DNA of 64,000 bases from ECT2AJA-044 sp965262845 (GTDB lineage Bacteria; Bacteroidota; Bacteroidia; Flavobacteriales; ECT2AJA-044), in contig CBDHFX010000002.1 in NCBI GenBank assembly GCA_965262845.1, positions 1,743,958 to 1,807,957 of the forward strand. Direction: 5' to 3'. A program made the position numbers and the translations under genes. Positions 43,501 through 52,015 of this stretch are shown piece by piece. The first letter of the stretch is position 1. Every line of letters begins with the position of its first letter. The notes beneath the pieces are model-generated. The model saw nothing but the letters and a program-made list of their open reading frames with translations. It was not told the origin of the DNA and searched no databases.

Positions 43501-44532
43501 ATGGGTTGTCTTAGGCTGGTTGACAGGTGGAGGTATAAACGGAGCTCTGAGCTTCGGGTGGTGCATGTTAAAAAGGGTGTGGCCTCCAACGATTGGATAA
43601 AAAGGGTGCGTAGTTCGTATCTCTTCGGCATGTTGATGCCGGGTCGCCACGACGAGATCAACGGCAACCCCTACACTTATGGTTTTAACGGGATGGAGCG
43701 AGATGAAGAGGTCAAGGGCGCTGGAAACAGCTACGATTTTGGAGCCAGAATGCAAGACCCAAGACTGGGCCGCTTTTTAAGTATTGATCCATTACAAATA
43801 AAATATCCAAGTATGTCGTCATACTCTGCATTTGCTAATAACCCGATAATTTTTATTGATCCTGATGGAAGAGAATGGGTAAACGCACACTCTGCGGAAG
43901 TTGCGCGTATCAAAAAGCAATTGCTAGACAATCCTGATAACAAAAAGATACAAAGACTGTTGAAGAGAGCCCAAGTAAAAGAAGCTCGTGTTAATCAATA
44001 TTTAAGTGATCTTAAAGCTAATGATGTTTCTTTATATAATTACATTGATAATCTACAAGTAGGTGATCAGAGTGGTAATACAGTAAATGTGAAGGTTTAT
44101 GTATCCTCTGATCTTAATAATACTTCTGGAAATGTTGGACAAACAGCAGAGACAAGATATCTACCTACTGGGGGCGAGGGTAATAATCCGAATGTAACTT
44201 ATGGCGATAAAAAAATAGTTGCTCCGTTAAGTCCAGACGAAAGAGAAATTGGGTTTGATGTAAAAGTTTATGGAAAAACCAATTATGGAGATGAACGCTT
44301 ATCCAATGAAGCAGGAGATATAATGTACTTTATGGAATACAATCAAGATGCCCTCAAAGAAGGAGGGAATCAACAATATAATACAGGTGATGGAGGAATT
44401 AATTATGATAAGTATATAAATAGTGGCTCCGGTGAATATTCATTTGAAGTAGAAGATACGTATAAAGAACGTAAAAAAGATAAAACAGGAAAAGATCCTA
44501 ATAATAACCCTTATCCATTAAAGAAAAAGTGA
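43501..44532 (+). CDS. Orphan RHS C-terminal tip 1, putative toxin (left copy)
   Basis: A 343-residue protein that is an RHS C-terminus without its long core. It begins MGCLRLVDRWRY, shared with tip 2, then joins the RHS core end at FGMLMPGRHDEINGNPYTYG, with NSYDFGARMQDPRLGRFLSI and ANNPIIFIDPDG (to residue 123). The remaining 220 residues form an unrecognised effector domain (for example LSNEAGDIMYFMEYNQDA). No signal peptide, so export would depend on joining a full RHS gene or on another route. Base composition turns AT-rich after the core remnant. The following gene overlaps its stop. An identical effector-region copy lies inverted at 54240-55271; the first 40 residues differ at a few positions. 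Confidence 0.75.
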   Translation: MGCLRLVDRWRYKRSSELRVVHVKKGVASNDWIKRVRSSYLFGMLMPGRHDEINGNPYTYGFNGMERDEEVKGAGNSYDFGARMQDPRLGRFLSIDPLQIKYPSMSSYSAFANNPIIFIDPDGREWVNAHSAEVARIKKQLLDNPDNKKIQRLLKRAQVKEARVNQYLSDLKANDVSLYNYIDNLQVGDQSGNTVNVKVYVSSDLNNTSGNVGQTAETRYLPTGGEGNNPNVTYGDKKIVAPLSPDEREIGFDVKVYGKTNYGDERLSNEAGDIMYFMEYNQDALKEGGNQQYNTGDGGINYDKYINSGSGEYSFEVEDTYKERKKDKTGKDPNNNPYPLKKK

Positions 44533-45224
44533 AAATAAAAAAATTAAAATTTATCGTAATAATATCTTTAATACCATTTATAACTTTTTCACAAACAAAA
44601 AAAATAGTTTTAAAAATTGATACTGTTTATTCTAAATATAATTTTGACAATTTTAAAATAGGGTACTCTTCTTTTTTGAAAAACAAACTTGTTGAATACG
44701 TTAAAAATCCAATTATTAATCCAATTGATGAAAATAAAATTAATTATATAACTGAAGTTTTAATAAATAATGATAGTTCCCGAATAGAAATATCTATTGA
44801 TAGCAAAGAGGGAAATATCAGAATTTACAATTTTGAATCTTTTGAAAATAACGATACAATCAGGATTGATTATTTAGAATTATTTGAAAGTGATTTAATT
44901 GATACGTCATATACCTTCATTTCATATTTTCGAGATTACGGAGATTCCATTGCACTATCGCCTAAACGTGTAAAGAAGAGTTTTGAAACTGAAAAAAAAC
45001 GAACAACAAACAATCCTGTCCCTAATATAATAGTACTAAAAATAAATGATCAATCTTATTTTGTAAAAATGAATAAAGAACGGTTACCACGTGAGACTCA
45101 ACTTTTATCTGGAGAAAAACCAAAAAGGTATGCCGATAAAAGAAAAGGGGAAAGAAAGTGGGTAATGAGTGGAATAGTAGACAAAACAAATTGGAATTAT
45201 GTAGGTGAAGTGAAATTGCAATAG
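44529..45224 (+). CDS. Exported protein paired with RHS tip 1, putative immunity (left copy)
   Basis: A 231-residue, very AT-rich gene with a GTG start overlapping the TGA of tip 1. The product begins MKIKKLKFIVIISLIPFITF, a signal peptide, so it should act in the periplasm. No family recognised. Position directly after a toxin-like tip and export suggest an immunity protein that protects outside the cytoplasm. Identical copy at 53548-54243. Confidence 0.65.
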   Translation: MKIKKLKFIVIISLIPFITFSQTKKIVLKIDTVYSKYNFDNFKIGYSSFLKNKLVEYVKNPIINPIDENKINYITEVLINNDSSRIEISIDSKEGNIRIYNFESFENNDTIRIDYLELFESDLIDTSYTFISYFRDYGDSIALSPKRVKKSFETEKKRTTNNPVPNIIVLKINDQSYFVKMNKERLPRETQLLSGEKPKRYADKRKGERKWVMSGIVDKTNWNYVGEVKLQ

Positions 45225-45342
45225 CCTTCAAACTCCGGGATTCCTTACTTCATTCATCGGCAGCAGGCAGCTTCCGATCGTTCGCAGGTTGGTTAAACCG
45301 GCGTTTTTATCTGCTTACTTCCCTTTCGCCATAAATGAAAAA

Positions 45343-45380
45343 CTACAGAGTTAGCTCTGTAGCTAGCTCTGTAATTAATT
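45343..45380 (+). repeat. ACAGAG site 6
   Basis: Three-arm site between the tip 1 and tip 2 cassettes; the end reads ATTAATT rather than ATTAATG. Confidence 0.7.
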
Positions 45381-45560
45381 TTATATAAAAATTTGTACTT
45401 CAATAACTTGCTAAAAGGCACTTTTTGAGTCCCTAAGGAACACCTAACTTCCAAATAGAATGCTAACGACTCGCCAAGCGCAAGCAACGAAAAGCCCACC
45501 AAAAGGTCGTTTTTAAAGATGAGCTCGTTCAAATTTCAAGATCTTAGCCCCACTCAGATC

Positions 45561-45592
45561 TGCACCCACATCGTTAGCCGGTAGGGGCCGGG
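45561..45592 (+). repeat. Shared end sequence T before RHS tip 2
   Basis: Matches 42691-42722 except for C in place of T in CACAT(T/C)GTTAGCCGG. The homology starts right where the truncated recombinase ends in the modules. Confidence 0.6.
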
Positions 45593-45712
45593 CAACCGGC
45601 CGTTTTGCTCAAAAGAGCCCCTTCCAAAGCCATTTTTTTCCTACTTTGGCTCGCTAAGGGGAACTTGTTTTCCCATCTTTTGCAGCAGATCGTTTTAAAA
45701 ACGAGGTATTAA

Positions 45713-46756
45713 ATGGGTTGTCTTAGGCTGGTTGACAGGTGGAGGTATAGGCTGAGGTTGGTACATGCTAAAAAAGCTGTGACCTCAAAAAGTACGCATA
45801 AAAGTGCGCGTAGCGACTCCCCGTATCGACTGGCTTTCAGCAAGTTAGATGCAGAGACCGGTTTACACCACTTCAGTGCCCGCTACTACATCGCTAATCT
45901 GGGTATTTGGACGACCGTAGATATGATGAGCGCCCACCGCCCATCCCTTACACCTTATAATTTTGTAAGCAATAACCCAATAATGCGCATAGACCCAACC
46001 GGATTACTGGATGGGGATTACTACGATAGGCAAGGAAATTACCTTGGAAATGACGGAATAGATGACGGCAAAGTTTACACTGTAAGTGGTGATAGTAAGT
46101 TCAGCATAGGCGATTTTCAAGAAGGCGGTAAGTATTTCAATAACCAAACTGGATTTGCTGAAACTAATGGAGCAGGATATTCTGTTAATGAACTTGGGGT
46201 TAAACATTCCGAACTTCTAAAAATGGCTGCTGTAACTTATGGCGAAGCTTCCCAACTGAATGATACGAAAGAAATGTTTGCAATTGCAAGCACCATTCAG
46301 AATAACAGAAATGGAAGGTCGCTTTCTAAGACTTTAAGCGGGAATTATTCCTATGCGATAGGAAAAGGAAAGTATAATCAATTTATGAAAGGAGGCTACT
46401 CCAAAAGTGGAGGAATGAAGACTTCTTTAGCAGCTGCTATCAATGCTGTTACAGGTGGCACAGATTATTCAAATGGAGCTACATTCTGGGATGGAATTGA
46501 TGTATTAAGTGGTGGTTCTTCTCATTACAGACAGAGGAAAGCTGCTTATGATTCAAGAAAAGGAATCTATGACCCAAATGGTCACAGAAACACATACTAT
46601 ATCAATGCTCAAGAATATTGCTGTAAAGTGTATGGAGTAAATGGCAAGACTTATCGAACAATAAATCCTTTGATTACAGTTCCAACTTCTGAAGGAGCTT
46701 TATGGCGAGTTACAGGAACACAAGGGGGAAGTATTTTCTACAATGAGATAAAGTAG
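45713..46756 (+). CDS. Orphan RHS tip 2 with SleB-like hydrolase domain (left copy)
   Basis: A 347-residue orphan RHS tip. It shares MGCLRLVDRWRY with tip 1, then has the RHS core end KLDAETGLHHFSARYYI and NFVSNNPIMRIDPTG (to residue 97). The effector region contains AAVTYGEASQLNDTKEMFAI, with a candidate catalytic E178, and AAINAVTGGTDYSNGATFWD, a pattern like SleB/CwlJ-type cell-wall hydrolases. So a peptidoglycan-cutting toxin is likely. No signal peptide. The next gene, 3 bp downstream, encodes a lipoprotein, a fitting periplasmic immunity partner. Inverted identical copy at 52016-53059. Confidence 0.75.
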   Translation: MGCLRLVDRWRYRLRLVHAKKAVTSKSTHKSARSDSPYRLAFSKLDAETGLHHFSARYYIANLGIWTTVDMMSAHRPSLTPYNFVSNNPIMRIDPTGLLDGDYYDRQGNYLGNDGIDDGKVYTVSGDSKFSIGDFQEGGKYFNNQTGFAETNGAGYSVNELGVKHSELLKMAAVTYGEASQLNDTKEMFAIASTIQNNRNGRSLSKTLSGNYSYAIGKGKYNQFMKGGYSKSGGMKTSLAAAINAVTGGTDYSNGATFWDGIDVLSGGSSHYRQRKAAYDSRKGIYDPNGHRNTYYINAQEYCCKVYGVNGKTYRTINPLITVPTSEGALWRVTGTQGGSIFYNEIK

Positions 46757-46759
46757 AAG

Positions 46760-47470
46760 ATGAAAAAATTATTAGTTCCTTTTCTGTTCAGTTTTATTTT
46801 GGTTTCTTGCGATCAAAAATCTATTGAAAATACATTAGAAAAAAGGTTGTTATCAGCTCAAAAAAAACAAGAAGAAAGTTTTTCTTCTGACAGTCTTATT
46901 TTTAGAATTGGTAAGCTCTTTAGTTCTCAAAAAGAATCGGCAATTGTATTGAAAGGAGCTGATTCAGAAAATGAGTTCTTGTTGTTGGCATTTAATGACC
47001 TTGCTGATATGAAGCAAACAATAATCGATACCATACAAGTTGGAGCATTCTTAGAAATAGAAACGGTTGATTTAAACAACAATGGACTAAAAGACATTGT
47101 TATCCAAACAGGGAGCAATAGACCTTGCAATTATGTGTATCTGAACTCTAATTTTTCATTTGTCATTGTTGATGATTGCACTAACTGGCCGGAGTTAAAG
47201 AAACTCGGTAACAAAGAGTATGCTTACACTTATCGCAATGAAGGTTGTGCTTCAAATAATTGGTCGTCAACTTTAGTTAGAGTAAATGAGCAAGAGATAC
47301 AAAAAGAAGCAACGTTAACAATAAGAGCTTGTAATGAAGGTAGTCTAAGTATCTCAACATTCGATAAAAATGGAGTTCTTAAAGAAGCTCTGAACTATCA
47401 GTATTCTGAAATGCAGGAACAAGTAAATGACCTTCCTACTTTTTGGAATGATTTTATTGATAGCAAATAA
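46760..47470 (+). CDS. Lipoprotein paired with RHS tip 2, putative immunity (left copy)
   Basis: A 236-residue lipoprotein: signal peptide MKKLLVPFLFSFILVSC with the lipobox cysteine at residue 17. The rest is soluble, with a segment like an FG-GAP/EF-hand style motif (VDLNNNGLKDIVIQTGSN). AT-rich. It starts 3 bp after the tip 2 stop. A lipid-anchored periplasmic protein is what one would expect to block a peptidoglycan hydrolase. No family recognised. Identical copy at 51302-52012. Confidence 0.68.
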   Translation: MKKLLVPFLFSFILVSCDQKSIENTLEKRLLSAQKKQEESFSSDSLIFRIGKLFSSQKESAIVLKGADSENEFLLLAFNDLADMKQTIIDTIQVGAFLEIETVDLNNNGLKDIVIQTGSNRPCNYVYLNSNFSFVIVDDCTNWPELKKLGNKEYAYTYRNEGCASNNWSSTLVRVNEQEIQKEATLTIRACNEGSLSISTFDKNGVLKEALNYQYSEMQEQVNDLPTFWNDFIDSK

Positions 47471-47490
47471 TCAAATTGACTAAGAAGCTC

Positions 47491-47525
47491 GAAGCCCAAG
47501 TTTACCGCTTGGGCTTCTTTTTTGT
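47491..47525 (+). terminator. Intrinsic terminator after the tip 2 immunity gene
   Basis: AAGCCCAAG / CTTGGGCTT (nine base pairs, seven-base loop) followed by CTTTTTTT, 20 bp after the stop codon. Mirrored at 51247-51281. Confidence 0.8.
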
Positions 47526-48659
47526 CCTGTTCGCTCTGCTCAAAGCTGCTAAATCCGAAAAGTTATTAATATTACTCTAAATCTTTCGCGATCCCTTTGC
47601 TGCTCTGCCGTTCCGCTTGTTTTTCTTCCCTTTTTAGTCCCACCTTTCAAGGCTTTAGGCTGATTTGTGATGGTGTTTCGGTTAGTTTTGAGGGTTGTTT
47701 TTATTCGCTCGTTTTTTCTCTTGCCGTGAATGCAAAACTACAGAGTTAGCTCTGTAGCTAGCTCTGTAATTAATGCTATATAAAAATTTGTACTTCAATA
47801 ATTTAATAAAACACACTTTTTAAAGCCCTAAGGGACACGGATACTCCAGATAGAATGCTAACGACTCGCCAAACGCAACGGACAAAAGCCCCCCAAAAGG
47901 TCGCCATCAAAGGAGTGATCGTTCAAACTCCAAGATCTTAACTCCCCTCAGGGGCACTGACTGGCACTAAGGGACACCGATCTTCCAAATAGAATGCCGA
48001 TGACTCGCCAAAAGCGAGCAACGAAAGCCCCCCAAAAAGATCGCCTTTGAAGATGAGTTCGTTCAAATTCCAAGATCTTGACTCCCCTCAAGGGCACTGG
48101 CTGGCACTAAGGGACACGGATACTCCAAATAGAATGCTAATGACTCGCCAGAAGCAAGCGACAAAGAGCGCGCACCGCCCTCCGGGCGGTGAAAAAAAAT
48201 CATATTAGAAGTTGGGGGTATCAAATAGTCGTTTTCGGACTTCACAGGTGGACAATCCATCCGTTTCGCTCCGGTTTTAGTCGATCCGCAACTTGCTTTT
48301 TCCGATCGCCGCCAAAAACTTATTAACAATTGCTCCTTTTCCTCGCCATCCCTTTGCCTGCCTGCCTTTCGGCCCCTTTTTTCTTCTTTCTTCTTTTTCT
48401 TTTTTCCGCCCCCCGCTCGGCGCGCCCGGCCGCTCGCCAGCAAGGGGGTGGGCCTAAGGAAAAAAGCAAGTAAAAAAGAGAAAGCAAAGCAAAAAACCAG
48501 CCGGAAAAGCTGGCCCTAAGGGCCAAAACCTGCCTACAAGCAGTTTTGGCCAGTACTAATACGACTAAAACAGGCGAAAAACAGACCATATTATAATGGA
48601 CTGTTGACCAGCGAGCAAAAAAATCGCTCAAGTGGAGTGTCGGCATGCAAAAGATAAAA
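47526..48659 (+). repeat. Repeat units and GC-rich block (copy B)
   Basis: Gene-free. ACAGAG site 7, three standard repeat units, then a second copy of the GC-rich/polypyrimidine block (48165-48655) seen at 37590. Frames of 100-126 codons on the minus strand here are low-complexity (Lys/Glu/Arg runs) and not credible. Confidence 0.65.
47738..47775 (+). repeat. ACAGAG site 7
   Basis: Three-arm site downstream of the tip 2 cassette; same sequence as sites 1, 2 and 5 in its core. Confidence 0.7.
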
Positions 48660-48691
48660 CTACAGAGCTAACTCTGTAGCTAGCTCTGTAG
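48660..48691 (+). repeat. ACAGAG site 8 (symmetrical variant)
   Basis: Three arms, but the last CTCTGTAG runs into TTTTAATAA as in site 3, instead of ATTAATG. Confidence 0.6.
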
Positions 48692-49916
48692 TTTTAATAA
48701 AAAATGACAGGCTCATTTTAACAAAATACTTTGTTACTATTGTAGCTGTAATCCTCAAATAGTCAGTTAATTACTACAATAAAAGATAACGGACAAAACG
48801 CCCCCAAAAAGTACTTATCAAAAGTCGGGTGCTTCATATGGGTGGCTCAATACTTCATTCAAGGGCACTGGTCCAACGGGTAGCCTGCGCAGCAGCTACC
48901 ACACCGCCCACCGGGCGGTGCAAAAAGACAACCTTAAAAGATGAGTCGCTTCAATATCAGGTTAGGTACTCCATTCAGGGGCTGCAAACTGGCCCCCCAA
49001 AAAATTGCTCCTTAAAAGTTGAGTGCTTCATATAGGCAGCTGGTTACTCTAATCAAGGGCACTGGTCCAACGGGTAGCCTGCGCAGCAGCTACCACACCG
49101 CCCGACGGGCGGTGCAAAAAGATCTCCTTCAAAGAAAAAGTCGTTTCAATATCAGGTTCAGTACTCCACTCAAAGGCAACGGACTGGCACCCCCCAAAAA
49201 GAGCTATTTAGAAGTCGAGTGCTTCATATAGGCAGCTGATTGCTCCAATCAAGGGCACTGGTCCAACGGGTAGCCTGCGCAGCAGCTACCCACCGCCCGA
49301 CGGGCGGTGCAAAAAAGGACAACCTTAAAAGTCGACTCGTTTCAATATCAAGCTCCATACTCCATTCAGGGGCAGCGGACTGCGCCCCAAAAAAGAGTTT
49401 GTTAAAAGTCGAGTGCTTCATATGGGCAGCTCGATACTTTACTCATGGGCACTGGTCCAACGGGTAGCCTGCGCAGCAGCTACCCACCGCCCGACGGGCG
49501 GTGCAAAAAGACGACCTTAAAAGATGATTCGTTTCAATATCAGGCTCAGTACTCCATTCAAAGGCAGCGTGCGGCCCCCAAAAAGTGCTACTTAAAAGTC
49601 GGGTGCTTCATATGGGTGGCTCGGTACTTTATTCAAGGGCACTGGTCCGACGGTAGCCTGCGCAGCAGCTACCACACCGCCCACCGGGCGGTGCAAAAAG
49701 ACAACCTTAAAAGACGATTCATTTCAATATCAGGTTCGGTACTCCATTCAGAGACAGCGGACTGGCACCCCCCAAAAAGGACTTTTCAAAAGTCGATTGC
49801 TTCATATGGGCAGCTCGATACTTTATTCAAGGGCAATGGACAACTTCCGGCCGTTCGCAGGATAATGTAAAAGGTGTTTTTTACTCGCTCACTTTCCTCT
49901 TATCATAAAAGTAAAA
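48692..49916 (+). repeat. Hairpin-unit array inside the spacer
   Basis: About 1.2 kb with five consecutive units of roughly 190 bp (hairpins near 48905, 49098, 49290, 49484 and 49677). Each has GGTAGC / GCTACC, CACCGCCC-nnn-GGGCGGTG, then a CTTAAAAG-type segment. Open frames across it translate the same repeated peptide (GSLRSSYHTA) and are not genes. Confidence 0.7.
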
Positions 49917-49954
49917 CTACAGAGCTAGCTCTGTAGCTAGCTCTGTAATTAATG
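49917..49954 (+). repeat. ACAGAG site 9
   Basis: Three-arm site with the perfect 20 bp palindromic core, like site 4; precedes a module leader that has no ATPase gene after it. Confidence 0.7.
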
Positions 49955-50365
49955 TTATTTAAATAATTATATTTCAATAATTTATAAAAAGTATAAAATA
50001 AGCATATACTATTATTGATTACTTTCTAAAAAAATTGATCCGGATAATGAACTATTGATCTTTTTTGGGCGTTATATGTCTTGTTGTAAGTTTTCATTGT
50101 GGCGTTCGGTCTTTTAGGCCGGCCGCTACTGCGCCGAGATGGCGTAATATTTACGTTGGGAAAGGCTCCGCGCGCAGCGGAGCTTTTCTTTTTTTGTCGT
50201 TTTGGAGCATAAAAAGTCCTTTTCCGAGTTTGTCGGTCCGGAAAATTCGATTACTGGCCCTTAGGGCCACCCCAAGATCTAAAAAAAGAGAGAAAAGAGG
50301 GCCCGGGAAACCGGGCCGGCCCACCCCCTTGCTGGCGAGCGGCCGGGCGCGCCGAGCGGGGGGCG
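49955..50365 (+). promoter_or_regulatory. Solo module leader without its ATPase gene
   Basis: The structured leader, including the terminator-like hairpin at 50165-50195, matches that of module copy 2. It runs through the GC-rich block and then turns into the inverted copy of the 48 kb region; the ATPase gene is absent. Confidence 0.65.
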
Positions 50366-50996
50366 GAAAAAAGAAAAAGAAGAAAGAAGAAAAAAGGGGC
50401 CGAAAGGCAGGCAGGCAAAGGGATGGCGAGGAAAAGGAGCAATTGTTAATAAGTTTTTGGCGGCGATCGGAAAAAGCAAGTTGCGGATCGACTAAAACCG
50501 GAGCGAAACGGATGGATTGTCCACCTGTGAAGTCCGAAAACGACTATTTGATACCCCCAACTTCTAATATGATTTTTTTTCACCGCCCGGAGGGCGGTGC
50601 GCGCTCTTTGTCGCTTGCTTCTGGCGAGTCATTAGCATTCTATTTGGAGTATCCGTGTCCCTTAGTGCCAGCCAGTGCCCTTGAGGGGAGTCAAGATCTT
50701 GGAATTTGAACGAACTCATCTTCAAAGGCGATCTTTTTGGGGGGCTTTCGTTGCTCGCTTTTGGCGAGTCATCGGCATTCTATTTGGAAGATCGGTGTCC
50801 CTTAGTGCCAGTCAGTGCCCCTGAGGGGAGTTAAGATCTTGGAGTTTGAACGATCACTCCTTTGATGGCGACCTTTTGGGGGGCTTTTGTCCGTTGCGTT
50901 TGGCGAGTCGTTAGCATTCTATCTGGAGTATCCGTGTCCCTTAGGGCTTTAAAAAGTGTGTTTTATTAAATTATTGAAGTACAAATTTTTATATAG

Positions 50997-51034
50997 CATT
51001 AATTACAGAGCTAGCTACAGAGCTAACTCTGTAG
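50997..51034 (-). repeat. ACAGAG site 7' (inverted)
   Basis: Mirror of site 7, in opposite orientation to sites 1-9. Confidence 0.7.
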
Positions 51035-51246
51035 TTTTGCATTCACGGCAAGAGAAAAAACGAGCGAATAAAAACAACCCTCAAAACTAACCGAAACACC
51101 ATCACAAATCAGCCTAAAGCCTTGAAAGGTGGGACTAAAAAGGGAAGAAAAACAAGCGGAACGGCAGAGCAGCAAAGGGATCGCGAAAGATTTAGAGTAA
51201 TATTAATAACTTTTCGGATTTAGCAGCTTTGAGCAGAGCGAACAGG

Positions 51247-51281
51247 ACAAAAAAGAAGCCCAAGCGGTAAACTTGGGCTTC
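51247..51281 (-). terminator. Intrinsic terminator (right copy)
   Basis: Mirror of 47491-47525: nine-base-pair stem with T-run on the minus strand, after the lipoprotein gene. Confidence 0.8.
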
Positions 51282-51301
51282 GAGCTTCTTAGTCAATTTG
51301 A

Positions 51302-52012
51302 TTATTTGCTATCAATAAAATCATTCCAAAAAGTAGGAAGGTCATTTACTTGTTCCTGCATTTCAGAATACTGATAGTTCAGAGCTTCTTTAAGAACTCC
51401 ATTTTTATCGAATGTTGAGATACTTAGACTACCTTCATTACAAGCTCTTATTGTTAACGTTGCTTCTTTTTGTATCTCTTGCTCATTTACTCTAACTAAA
51501 GTTGACGACCAATTATTTGAAGCACAACCTTCATTGCGATAAGTGTAAGCATACTCTTTGTTACCGAGTTTCTTTAACTCCGGCCAGTTAGTGCAATCAT
51601 CAACAATGACAAATGAAAAATTAGAGTTCAGATACACATAATTGCAAGGTCTATTGCTCCCTGTTTGGATAACAATGTCTTTTAGTCCATTGTTGTTTAA
51701 ATCAACCGTTTCTATTTCTAAGAATGCTCCAACTTGTATGGTATCGATTATTGTTTGCTTCATATCAGCAAGGTCATTAAATGCCAACAACAAGAACTCA
51801 TTTTCTGAATCAGCTCCTTTCAATACAATTGCCGATTCTTTTTGAGAACTAAAGAGCTTACCAATTCTAAAAATAAGACTGTCAGAAGAAAAACTTTCTT
51901 CTTGTTTTTTTTGAGCTGATAACAACCTTTTTTCTAATGTATTTTCAATAGATTTTTGATCGCAAGAAACCAAAATAAAACTGAACAGAAAAGGAACTAA
52001 TAATTTTTTCAT
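51302..52012 (-). CDS. Lipoprotein paired with RHS tip 2, putative immunity (right copy)
   Basis: Identical in all 236 residues to the product of 46760-47470, with signal peptide and lipobox FILVSC. Being a perfect duplicate, it offers no independent evidence on function; it shows that the duplication is recent, maintained by gene conversion, or an assembly duplicate. Confidence 0.65.
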   Translation of the reverse strand: MKKLLVPFLFSFILVSCDQKSIENTLEKRLLSAQKKQEESFSSDSLIFRIGKLFSSQKESAIVLKGADSENEFLLLAFNDLADMKQTIIDTIQVGAFLEIETVDLNNNGLKDIVIQTGSNRPCNYVYLNSNFSFVIVDDCTNWPELKKLGNKEYAYTYRNEGCASNNWSSTLVRVNEQEIQKEATLTIRACNEGSLSISTFDKNGVLKEALNYQYSEMQEQVNDLPTFWNDFIDSK

Positions 52013-52015
52013 CTT

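Larger units (their letters stand above)
45225..45610 (+). other. Intergenic cassette junction between tip 1 and tip 2
   Basis: Noncoding; holds ACAGAG site 6, one standard repeat unit (ATAGAATGCTAACGACTCGC) and the shared end sequence T at 45561-45592. Confidence 0.6.
43622..48454 (+). repeat. Left arm of the 4.83 kb inverted repeat
   Basis: Every position x here pairs with position 98772-x on the other strand (arm 50318-55150). All four encoded proteins are identical in the two arms, and the noncoding stretches I compared, including the terminator and sites 6 and 7, are also identical. Mismatches begin at 43621 on the outer side and at 48455 on the inner side. Confidence 0.85.
49705..50365 (+). 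repeat. Segment matching the upstream region of module copy 2, inverted
   Basis: Positions x here match 109511-x on the minus strand (59146-59806): the end of the hairpin array, site 9 and the module leader. The match stops at 50365 within the GC-rich block, where the right inverted-repeat arm takes over. Confidence 0.75.
50366..51301 (-). repeat. Repeat units of the right arm
   Basis: Mirror of 47471-48406: GC-rich/polypurine block, three repeat units, ACAGAG site 7' (50997-51034), terminator (51247-51281). A 214-codon frame across 50065-50709 on the plus strand is an artefact of the leader-repeat junction. Confidence 0.65.

Noticed and set aside
48692..49916. A CRISPR array, because of regular repeats of similar length
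   Set aside because: Units are about 190 bp, the parts between hairpins are themselves conserved rather than unique, and no cas gene is present.
36303..49954. A classical integron with attC sites
   Set aside because: The recombinases lack a recognisable IntI-specific patch in what I can read, the sites are arm palindromes without the attC core GTTRRRY, and cassettes carry their own leaders. The resemblance is in layout only.
50065..50709. A 214-codon plus-strand gene at the inverted-repeat junction
   Set aside because: It fuses the module leader to an inverted repeat block, with Lys/Glu-rich low-complexity sequence from a polypurine tract. The first part is the same noncoding leader found before the ATPase genes.
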